DNA of 5,760 bases. Source: Rubrobacter sp. (GTDB lineage: Bacteria; Actinomycetota; Rubrobacteria; Rubrobacterales; Rubrobacteraceae). The DNA lies in NCBI GenBank assembly GCA_016781775.1, contig JADDPR010000254.1, positions 1-5,760 on the forward strand, written 5' to 3'. The translations under genes were made by a program, and so were the position numbers. Under the pieces are notes generated by a model. That model saw only the letters and a program-made list of their open reading frames with translations, was not told where the DNA came from and did no database searches. Below are positions 1-5,559 of the stretch, in pieces; position 1 is the first letter of the stretch; every line of letters begins with the position of its first letter.

Positions 1-32
1 AAGCAGGGCCTCCGGCTCCGGACCCCTTTCCT

Positions 33-38
33 TATAAT
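33..38 (+). promoter_or_regulatory. -10 box TATAAT of a probable leaderless promoter
   Basis: A perfect TATAAT lies at 33-38 and the channel ATG begins at 46, after a 7-nt spacer. Transcription from this box would start at about 45-46, at or next to the A of the ATG, leaving no room for a Shine-Dalgarno. Leaderless mRNAs with this geometry are common in actinobacteria and Deinococcus-related bacteria. No recognisable -35 hexamer is seen at the expected distance (about 10-15). The promoter call rests on the box and its spacing; the start site is inferred. Confidence 0.6.
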
Positions 39-45
39 TCGCCGC

Positions 46-1146
46 ATGGGCGGGAGGAGGACGAGTAGGGACAGGATCGCCATAGAGAGCGTCTTCGGCC
101 CGGAGGGCGAGGCCGCAAGACGCATCCGCCTCGCCATCCTGATGCTATCGGGCATCATCTTCGTGGGGACGGCGGGTTACATGGCGATCGGGTGGAACTT
201 CCTCGACGCGCTTTACATGACCGTCATCACCGTCGGGACCATAGGCTTCGAAGAGGTGCGCAACCTCGACGAGAGCGTCGCCGGACGGCTGTGGACCATA
301 GTCCTTATAATCAGCGGCGTCGCGGTTCTGGGTTACGCCACCACCTCGCTCGTGGCGCTGGCCGTCGAGGGCACGGTTCGGGACTACCTCAGGAGCAGGC
401 GGATGAGGGCCGAGATCGGGAAGCTAGGCGAACATCAGATTATCTGCGGCTACGGCCGCGTGGGCCGCCAGGTCGCCGAGGAGTTCGCCATGGACGGCGT
501 CCCATTCGTCGTCATAGACCAGGACCCGAGCCTTATAGAAGAGCGTCTTGGTCGGGGACACCCCGCTCTCCTCGGCGAGGCCTCCGACGACGAGACCCTG
601 GAGGAGGCCGGCGTCCGGCGCGCGAAGGGGCTCGTCGCCGCCGTCGATTCCGACGCGGACAACGTCTTCGTCGTCCTTTCGGCCCGCAAGCTCAACGCGA
701 AGCTTCACATCGTCGCCCGCACCTCCTCGGACGCCTCTGCCGCGAAGCTCGAGATCGCGGGCGCCGACCGGACCATCTCCCCTTACGCCGTCGGGGGCCA
801 CCGTCTCGCCTCCCTCGCCACCCAGCCCGTCGTGGTGGACTTCCTCGACATCGTCACCCGCGGCGAGAAAGGCATCGAGTTCCGCCTTGAGGAGTTCGGC
901 GTGCCGAAGGAGTCCCCGTTCGCCGACCACACCATCGGCGAGCTCAAGATCGGGGAGAAGACCGGCGCCATCGTCCTCGCCATCCGCACCCCCGAGGGCA
1001 CCTTCAACACCACCCCCTCCGCCCAGGATGTCGTCCACCCCGGCGACACCCTCATAGTCCTCGGCACCCGCGAGCAAGTCACCCGCCTCGAAGCCCTCAT
1101 GACGGGCGTAGAGCCGGCGGACGACGGTCCGCCCAGGTCGTCGTAG
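46..1146 (+). CDS. Two-TM potassium channel with RCK (TrkA-N/TrkA-C) domain
   Basis: This 366-residue protein has the layout of MthK-type K+ channels: an inner-membrane pore whose gating is set by a cytoplasmic ligand-binding RCK domain. Seen in the sequence: a basic N-terminus, TM1 at about 28-48, a pore helix, a filter-like TIGFE at 65-69, and TM2 at about 82-106. A basic linker is followed by a Rossmann RCK-N domain from about 130, with GYGRVG at 135-140 and an acidic residue at the end of the second strand (D158), as in NAD(H)-binding forms. A TrkA-C domain spans about 270-350. The last filter position is Glu (E69) where K+ channels have Gly, so K+ selectivity is not certain. By my from-memory alignment, the MthK Ca2+ site residues D184, E210 and E212 are replaced by A199, R225 and S227, so Ca2+ gating as in MthK is unlikely. 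The ATG at 46 is chosen because it includes the whole of TM1 and lies directly after the -10 box. The gene stands alone and converges on the hydrolase gene. A second start inside it at codon 120 may give a free RCK domain. Confidence 0.9.
   Translation: MGGRRTSRDRIAIESVFGPEGEAARRIRLAILMLSGIIFVGTAGYMAIGWNFLDALYMTVITVGTIGFEEVRNLDESVAGRLWTIVLIISGVAVLGYATTSLVALAVEGTVRDYLRSRRMRAEIGKLGEHQIICGYGRVGRQVAEEFAMDGVPFVVIDQDPSLIEERLGRGHPALLGEASDDETLEEAGVRRAKGLVAAVDSDADNVFVVLSARKLNAKLHIVARTSSDASAAKLEIAGADRTISPYAVGGHRLASLATQPVVVDFLDIVTRGEKGIEFRLEEFGVPKESPFADHTIGELKIGEKTGAIVLAIRTPEGTFNTTPSAQDVVHPGDTLIVLGTREQVTRLEALMTGVEPADDGPPRSS
391..405 (+). promoter_or_regulatory. Possible internal ribosome binding site and ATG for a free RCK domain
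   Basis: AGGAG at 391-395, a 7-nt spacer, then an in-frame ATG at 403-405 (Met120 of the channel). Initiation here would make a soluble 247-residue protein holding only the RCK-N and TrkA-C domains. The archaeal channel MthK is known to use an internal start (Met107) to make free RCK subunits that complete its octameric gating ring. Recalled from memory, the distance from that Met to the His-x-x-x-Cys-Gly at the start of the Rossmann fold is the same here (H130 to G135). Use of the site is inferred. Confidence 0.45.
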
Positions 1147-1208
1147 GCCCCTCCGGACCGGGAGCCAGGCCCGTGGCCCGTAACCCTTCGTAAGCGGTCT
1201 ACCCTGCT

Positions 1209-1238
1209 GCCCCGGCTCCGAAGAACATCGCCCGGGGC
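1209..1238. terminator. Possible stem-loop between convergent genes
   Basis: GCCCCGG (1209-1215) and CCGGGGC (1232-1238) form a perfect 7-bp inverted repeat around a 16-nt loop. It lies in the 156-bp gap between the 3' ends of the channel and hydrolase genes, where a two-way terminator would be expected. There is no T-run on either side, so it is not a classical intrinsic terminator, and in DNA this GC-rich such a repeat could arise by chance. I see nothing else in 1147-1302. Confidence 0.3.
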
Positions 1239-1302
1239 GTGGTTGCTACTCGTCAGCCCTCCGCAAGCGCGGCCGGGCAGGGGACCGACGAGGGGGCGTC
1301 CG

Positions 1303-2511
1303 TTACCCGTTCACCTTCTTCAGGACCTCCGTGGTGTACTCCGCGTTGGCGTTCCACAGGATCCAACCCTTCAGCCCGGCCTCCTCCGTCGCCTTCATCT
1401 GGGCTTCGACGTCGGCGGGCTCGTACTCCGAGAGGTAGTCGAAGTCCTGAAGCCACGGGCGTATCTCTATCCCCGGGTTGACGGCGCGGGCCTTGGTGCC
1501 GAAATCCGCCATCGCGAGGTCCACGATCTCGTAGGGATAGACGTCCGGGTTGTCGTAGCCGTAGGCCCCGGGCGGGTAGTGGGAGGGGTAGACCATCGGG
1601 CAGAGCACGTCGAGGTGCGGCGCCATCTTCGAGACCACCTGACCCACCCCGACGTAGTCGTTCATCCCCACGAGCCCGAAGACGTCCGCCGAGACCTCGA
1701 CGCCCATGGGCTCGAGCTCCCCGTGCGCGTACTCCAGGAAGCCCGCGATCGCGTCCTCCTGCGTCGGGGCGGTCTCCTCGCCGTACGCCAGGTTGACCAT
1801 CTCGCCGTCGGAGGGGAAGCGGACATAGTCGAACTGTACCTCCTCGAAGCCGGCCGCCGCCGCCTCCTTAGCTATCTCGACGTTGTACCTCTGCGCCTCC
1901 TCGCGGTACGGGTTCGCCCACGCCGCCCCCTGATAAGTAAGCCACGGCTCGCCGGTCGTGGCGTCGATCGCCGCGAGATCCGGGCGTGCGTGCGGCAGGA
2001 CGTCGTCCTGGAAGACGGCGAGCCGGGCGATGGGGTAGACGCCCTTCTCCTTTAACCCCCGGACGAACGCCGCAAGGTCCGGGATGCGGTCCGACGTCGC
2101 CCCGATCTCCTGCGCCAGCGGCACCTCGGAGGGGTAAGTCGTCACGCCCGCGTCCTTTACGTCCACGACGAGCGCGTTGACCTCGGTCTCCTCCGCGAGT
2201 CGGAGGACCCCGTCGAGTCCCTCGCCCTCCGCCACGAACCCCGGCACGTACAGCGCCTTGACGGCCTCTGGCTTCTCCCCGCCCTCCGCCATCCCGGTCT
2301 CGCCGCCGGTGGTTGCGCCCCGGGGCTTCTCCTGCCCTCCCTGGGCGGCCCGCGCTTCCTCCCGCGCCCCCTGCCCGGAATCCTGATCACCGCCGCAGCC
2401 GGAGACGAGCGCCACCGCCAGCAGCGCCGCCGTCAGCATCATCGGCAACGGGGCAAACCGACGCCTGCGCCGATACGGCCCCTCCCCGGTCGGTCCGGTG
2501 CTTACCCTCAA
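1303..2511 (-). CDS. Lipoprotein with DUF4015-type putative glycoside hydrolase domain
   Basis: A 402-residue exported protein, probably lipid-anchored outside the membrane. The N-terminus has five arginines in a row (14-18), a hydrophobic stretch (about 25-36) and a lipobox V-S-G-C with Cys39 as the lipidated residue. The RR-x-F pattern could also suit the Tat pathway. Residues 40-82 form a low-complexity Gly/Glu/Gln/Ala linker. The rest matches the DUF4015 putative glycosyl hydrolase family, a predicted TIM barrel: LYVPGF (87-92), VVDVKD (115-120), FDYVRFP (227-233), ADVFG (275-279), CPMVYPSHY (304-312), RPWLQDF (351-357) and a C-terminal GWILWNA. D228 and D276 sit where barrel-family catalytic or binding acids are often found, but their roles are inferred. 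The substrate is unknown; a cell-envelope or extracellular polysaccharide is a guess. The start is TTG at 2511, behind a strong Shine-Dalgarno. The next Met (residue 24) would lose the basic n-region. The stop is TAA. Confidence 0.85.
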   Translation of the reverse strand: MRVSTGPTGEGPYRRRRRFAPLPMMLTAALLAVALVSGCGGDQDSGQGAREEARAAQGGQEKPRGATTGGETGMAEGGEKPEAVKALYVPGFVAEGEGLDGVLRLAEETEVNALVVDVKDAGVTTYPSEVPLAQEIGATSDRIPDLAAFVRGLKEKGVYPIARLAVFQDDVLPHARPDLAAIDATTGEPWLTYQGAAWANPYREEAQRYNVEIAKEAAAAGFEEVQFDYVRFPSDGEMVNLAYGEETAPTQEDAIAGFLEYAHGELEPMGVEVSADVFGLVGMNDYVGVGQVVSKMAPHLDVLCPMVYPSHYPPGAYGYDNPDVYPYEIVDLAMADFGTKARAVNPGIEIRPWLQDFDYLSEYEPADVEAQMKATEEAGLKGWILWNANAEYTTEVLKKVNG

Positions 2512-2518
2512 GATACGT

Positions 2519-2526
2519 CCTCCTCC
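2519..2526 (-). promoter_or_regulatory. Shine-Dalgarno GGAGGAGG that fixes a TTG start
   Basis: On the minus strand GGAGGAGG is followed by 7 nt and then TTG at 2511-2509. This near-ideal site selects the TTG rather than the ATG at 2442, and keeps the arginine-rich n-region of the lipoprotein signal peptide. Confidence 0.75.
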
Positions 2527-2551
2527 GTAGCCGCGCGGGCCACCCTTCGCC

Positions 2552-2580
2552 GGTATGCCTCAGATCGCTCGCAGCATACC
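2552..2580. promoter_or_regulatory. Inverted repeat, candidate operator for the hydrolase gene
   Basis: GGTATGC (2552-2558) and GCATACC (2574-2580) are a perfect 7-bp inverted repeat separated by 15 nt. It lies 41-69 bp upstream of the TTG start of the lipoprotein gene. Read on the minus strand, one arm contains TATGCT (2578-2573), preceded by TG-N, so it could be an extended -10 box. A protein bound to the repeat would then block the promoter. Alternatively, it could act as an RNA hairpin if transcription starts further upstream. No good -35 is seen: the nearest TTGCCG is 20 nt away. Inference from position and symmetry only. Confidence 0.35.
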
Positions 2581-2787
2581 AAACAAAAGGGCAAAGACCG
2601 GCAACGAAGAGGACCCATACGCGAGGCCGCAAGACCCGTCCGGCTCTGAAGCACCCCGGCCTTTCTCCGACATGGTTCGTTGCGGGTGGCGACGGATCGA
2701 AAGGGGAGCAGGCTCCGCCTCTTCTCTACCCTGGTCCCGTACTCCAACCTGGCCAATAAAGGCGTGGTGTGGCGGGGGAGCGTTGCT

Positions 2788-2793
2788 TAGAAT
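2788..2793 (+). promoter_or_regulatory. -10 box TAGAAT of a probable leaderless promoter
   Basis: TAGAAT at 2788-2793 ends 3 nt before the GTG at 2797 and 6 nt before the GTG at 2800. Transcription would begin near 2800, so the mRNA would start at or next to the second GTG. The first three bases of the box are also an in-frame TAG, which prevents the coding region from starting further upstream. The only purine-rich stretch, GGGGGAG (2774-2780), is 16 nt from the first GTG, too far for a Shine-Dalgarno. The arrangement resembles that at 33-48. Confidence 0.5.
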
Positions 2794-2796
2794 CAG

Positions 2797-3870
2797 GTGG
2801 TGAGGGAGGCGGCGGAGAATCGGAGAAGCATCGTCGGGCGCGGCGCCGCGGGCAACCCCAAGAACCGCTTCGAGCGTATCGAGGCGGAGCCGGACCCGCT
2901 CGACCCCCGCGAGGAGCCGCGCCCCGAGACGATCTACCTGCGCGATCACTCCCGCTCCATCATCGCCCGCAACGACAGCCCCGACATCGGTTTCGACGCC
3001 AGCATCAATCCGTACAGGGGATGCAGTCATGGGTGCGTCTACTGTTTCGCCCGTCCTACTCACGAGTACCTCGGCTTCTCCGCCGGCCTGGACTTCGAGA
3101 GCAAGGTCCTGGTCAAGGAAGAAGCCCCGGAGTTGCTTCGCGGGCAGCTCTCGTCGCCGCGGTGGAAGCCCAAAGTGCTCTCCATGAGCGGGGTGACCGA
3201 CCCGTACCAGCCCGTGGAGAAGAAGCTCGGCCTCACGCGGCGGTGCCTAGAGGTTCTCGCGGAGTTCCGTAACCCCGTCGCGATCGTGACCAAGAACCAC
3301 CTTGTCACCCGCGACGTCGACCTGCTCTCCGAGCTCGCCGGCCACGGCGCCGCCATGGTCGCCATCTCCCTCACGACCCTCGACGACGACCTGCGCCGCG
3401 TCATGGAGCCGCGCACCTCCAGGCCCGTCCGCAGGCTCGCCGCCATCGAGAGGCTCGCCGGGGCGGGCATCCCCGTCGGCGTGATGACGGCGCCCGTGAT
3501 CCCGGGCCTCACCGACCACGAGCTGCCGAGCCTCCTCTCCGCCGCCGCGGAGGCCGGAGCGACCTTCGCCGCCTACGTCCCCGTACGCCTGCCGGGGGCG
3601 GTGCGTCCGATCTTCGAGGACTGGCTGGAGCGCCACTTTCCCGATCGCAAGGAGAAGGTCTTGAACCGTATCCGCTCGATGCGAGACGGCCGGCTCAACG
3701 ACGCGAGCTTCGGAAGCCGCATGAAGGGCGAGGGGATCTTCGCCCAACACATCGGCAGGCTCTTCGAAATGGGCTGCCGGCGAGCCGGGATCGAGAACGA
3801 CCGCTCCCCGAAGCTCTCCACCGCCGCCTTCCGCAGGGCGGACGAGGGACAACCCACCCTCTTCGATTGA
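2797..3870 (+). CDS. PA0069/Rv2578c-family radical SAM protein (SplB-related)
   Basis: This 357-residue cytoplasmic protein belongs to the radical SAM superfamily, in the branch related to spore photoproduct lyase SplB. The cluster-binding CxxxCxxC is present as C76-SHG-C80-VY-C83, inside an N-P-Y-R-G-C context typical of the family. It is followed by RPTHEYLGF (86-94), GLDFESKV (97-104), SGVTDPYQPVE (131-141) and KNHLVTRD (166-173). The length is usual for the family. Substrate and reaction are unestablished; relationship to SplB suggests DNA lesion repair but does not prove it. The protein ends in QPTLFD, which resembles the pentapeptide used to bind the DNA polymerase sliding clamp (consensus QLxLF). 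The start is GTG at 2797 or, more likely if the mRNA is leaderless, GTG at 2800; an in-frame TAG lies just upstream. The gene stands alone, divergent from the hydrolase and convergent with cimA. Confidence 0.88.
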   Translation: MVREAAENRRSIVGRGAAGNPKNRFERIEAEPDPLDPREEPRPETIYLRDHSRSIIARNDSPDIGFDASINPYRGCSHGCVYCFARPTHEYLGFSAGLDFESKVLVKEEAPELLRGQLSSPRWKPKVLSMSGVTDPYQPVEKKLGLTRRCLEVLAEFRNPVAIVTKNHLVTRDVDLLSELAGHGAAMVAISLTTLDDDLRRVMEPRTSRPVRRLAAIERLAGAGIPVGVMTAPVIPGLTDHELPSLLSAAAEAGATFAAYVPVRLPGAVRPIFEDWLERHFPDRKEKVLNRIRSMRDGRLNDASFGSRMKGEGIFAQHIGRLFEMGCRRAGIENDRSPKLSTAAFRRADEGQPTLFD

Positions 3871-3910
3871 ACCGGCCCGCAAGGGAGCGAACGCGTCACA
3901 ACTCGCGCTT

Positions 3911-3954
3911 CGGGGCGAAGGAGAATCCGCCTCCGACGCCCAACCTTCGCCCCG
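3911..3954. terminator. Perfect 11-bp inverted repeat between convergent genes
   Basis: CGGGGCGAAGG (3911-3921) pairs perfectly with CCTTCGCCCCG (3944-3954) around a 22-nt loop. It sits in the 114-bp gap between the 3' ends of the radical SAM gene and cimA, so it could end transcription from both sides. No T-run follows on either strand, so termination would be non-classical or the structure may protect mRNA 3' ends. The stem is longer than expected by chance; its function is inferred. Confidence 0.5.
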
Positions 3955-3984
3955 GCCCTGCTACGACTCCCGCTGCGGCGAGAA

Positions 3985-5559
3985 CTAACCCTTCTTCGCC
4001 GTCACGGGCGCGCTGACCCCGTATTCGAGGCCGTCCACGAGGGCCTGCCAGGAGGCCTCGATGATATTCTCCCCGACGCCGACGGCCCCCCAGACGCGCT
4101 TGCCGTCCGTGGAGTCTATGAGGACGCGCGTCGTGGCGGCCGTGGCGCGGTGCTCGTCGAGGATGCGCACCTTGTAGTTCGAGAGGTGGATCTCCCGGAG
4201 CTCCGGGTAGTGGGGGCCTATGGCCTGCCTGAGGGCCCCGTCCAGAGCGTTGACCGGACCGTTCCCCTCGGCGGTCGAGATGACCCGCTGCCCCTTGACC
4301 AGGAGCTTGACGGTTGCCTCGGTCGTGGTCACCCCATCGGCGCGCTTCTCCGAGATGATCCTGAACGTCTCCAGCTCGAAGAGCGGCCTGTCCTCCCCGG
4401 CCGTCCGCCCTATAAGGAGCGCCAGCGAAGCGTCGGCGGCCTCGTAGTGGTAGCCCTCGTACTCCCGCTGCTTTATGGCCGTGAGGATCTGCGTGACGTC
4501 CCCGGCCTCGAGCCCTAGCTCCTCGGCCTTCTGGCGGATGGAGTTCTTCCCCGAGAGCTCCCCGACCGGCGTACGCCGGACGTTTCCGACGACCTCGGGT
4601 GCCACGTGCTCGTAGGTCGATGGGTCCTGCGCTATGCCGTCCACGTGCAGCCCGCCCTTGTGGGCGAAGGCGCTCCTGCCGACGTAGGGGCGGTGCGTGT
4701 CCGGGGTGAGGTTCATCAGCTCGGAGACGTAGTTGGACGCCCCGGTCAGCCTGACGAGCTTCTCGTCGTCCACGACCTTCAGACCCATCTTGAGCTGGAG
4801 GTTGGCGATCGTGGTCACGAGGTCGCAGTTGCCGCAACGCTCGCCTACCCCGTTGATCGTCCCCTGCACGTGCGTCGCCCCGGCCTCGACCGCGACGATC
4901 GCGTTCGCCACCCCGCACCCGGCGTCGTTGTGCGTGTGGATGCCCACCTCGACGTTCGGGTACCCAGAGAACTCCTCGACCGTGCGCTCCACCGCGGCCT
5001 TGAGCTCCGTGGGCAAGGTCCCGCCGTTCGTGTCGCACAGGACGAGGGTCGTCGCCCCGGAGTCGGCCGCCGCCCTCAGGACGGCGAGCGCATGATCCGG
5101 GTCGTCCCGGAAGCCGTCGAAGTAGTGCTCGGCGTCGAAGATGACTTCTTTACCGGCCTTCGCGAGGTACCGGACCGTATCCCGGATGGATTCCAGGTTC
5201 TCCTCGGGCGTCGTGCGCAAGACCTTCTCGACGTGCATCTTCCAGCTTTTGGCGACGATGCAGGCGACGGGGGCCGAGAGGCGGGGCAGTAGCGTGACGG
5301 CGGGGTCTTCGTCCGCCCTGCCACCGGGGCGCCGGGCGCGGGTGAAGGCGACGAGGCGCGCGTGATCCAGCTCCGAGGCGTCGAAGCTCTCGAAGAACTC
5401 CATGTCTTTGGGGTTCGAGGCCGGAAAGCCCGCCTCGATGTAGTCCATGCCCAAAGCGTCGAGCTCGCGGGCTATACGGATCTTGTCCTCCGTCGTCAGG
5501 CTAACGCCCTCGCGCTGCGTGCCGTCCCGTAGCGTCGTATCGAACAGCTTGACCCTCAT
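3985..5559 (-). CDS. cimA: (R)-citramalate synthase
   Basis: Condenses pyruvate with acetyl-CoA to (R)-citramalate, the first step of the threonine-independent route to 2-oxobutanoate and isoleucine. The 524 residues match the citramalate synthase family in length. Seen: the DTTLRDGTQREG signature (7-18), with R11 and D12 as catalytic and metal-site residues; FPASNPKD (45-52); AEHYFDG (143-149); CDTNGG (175-180); the metal-binding H208-x-H210 in HTHNDAG; and VQGTINGVGERCGN (231-244). SAFAHKGGLHVDG (296-308) and SELSGKNS-type residues near 333-340 follow. The C-terminal LeuA dimerisation/regulatory domain (about 394-515) ends in the conserved ENIIEASWQALVDGLEY (497-513). These patterns, notably QREG after DGT and the AEHYFDG block, favour CimA over 2-isopropylmalate synthase, though the two are homologous. 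Allosteric control by a branched-chain amino acid through the C-terminal domain is expected from the family. The ATG follows the leuB stop with no gap, indicating one transcript and coupled translation. The stop is TAG. Confidence 0.92.
   Translation of the reverse strand: MRVKLFDTTLRDGTQREGVSLTTEDKIRIARELDALGMDYIEAGFPASNPKDMEFFESFDASELDHARLVAFTRARRPGGRADEDPAVTLLPRLSAPVACIVAKSWKMHVEKVLRTTPEENLESIRDTVRYLAKAGKEVIFDAEHYFDGFRDDPDHALAVLRAAADSGATTLVLCDTNGGTLPTELKAAVERTVEEFSGYPNVEVGIHTHNDAGCGVANAIVAVEAGATHVQGTINGVGERCGNCDLVTTIANLQLKMGLKVVDDEKLVRLTGASNYVSELMNLTPDTHRPYVGRSAFAHKGGLHVDGIAQDPSTYEHVAPEVVGNVRRTPVGELSGKNSIRQKAEELGLEAGDVTQILTAIKQREYEGYHYEAADASLALLIGRTAGEDRPLFELETFRIISEKRADGVTTTEATVKLLVKGQRVISTAEGNGPVNALDGALRQAIGPHYPELREIHLSNYKVRILDEHRATAATTRVLIDSTDGKRVWGAVGVGENIIEASWQALVDGLEYGVSAPVTAKKG

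Noticed and set aside
1243..2055. A 270-codon open frame on the + strand, antisense to the hydrolase gene
   Set aside because: It lies wholly opposite a gene with clear family motifs, has Arg/Val/Leu-rich composition typical of antisense frames in GC-rich DNA, and shows no domain.
2705..2716. Short dyad GGAGC-AG-GCTCC in the divergent intergenic region
   Set aside because: Arms of only 5 bp in GC-rich DNA are expected by chance, and it is not close to a promoter element.
2508..2756. Small Arg- and Ser-rich open frame on the - strand in the intergenic region
   Set aside because: No domain, Arg-rich composition, and it overlaps the Shine-Dalgarno and start of the hydrolase gene in another frame. 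I could not support it as a gene.
2512..2796. A riboswitch or tRNA in the 285-bp divergent intergenic region
   Set aside because: I compared both strands by eye with tRNA T-arm patterns and with lysine, cobalamin, SAM and c-di-AMP riboswitch cores and found no convincing match. A covariance-model (Rfam) search would decide.
3896..5038. A 380-codon open frame on the - strand overlapping cimA in another frame
   Set aside because: Its product is a Gly/Arg-rich string without motifs, and cimA in the correct frame is conserved along its full length.
4606..5292. A 228-codon open frame on the + strand, antisense to cimA
   Set aside because: Antisense shadow caused by GC-biased third positions; no recognisable domain or ribosome binding site.
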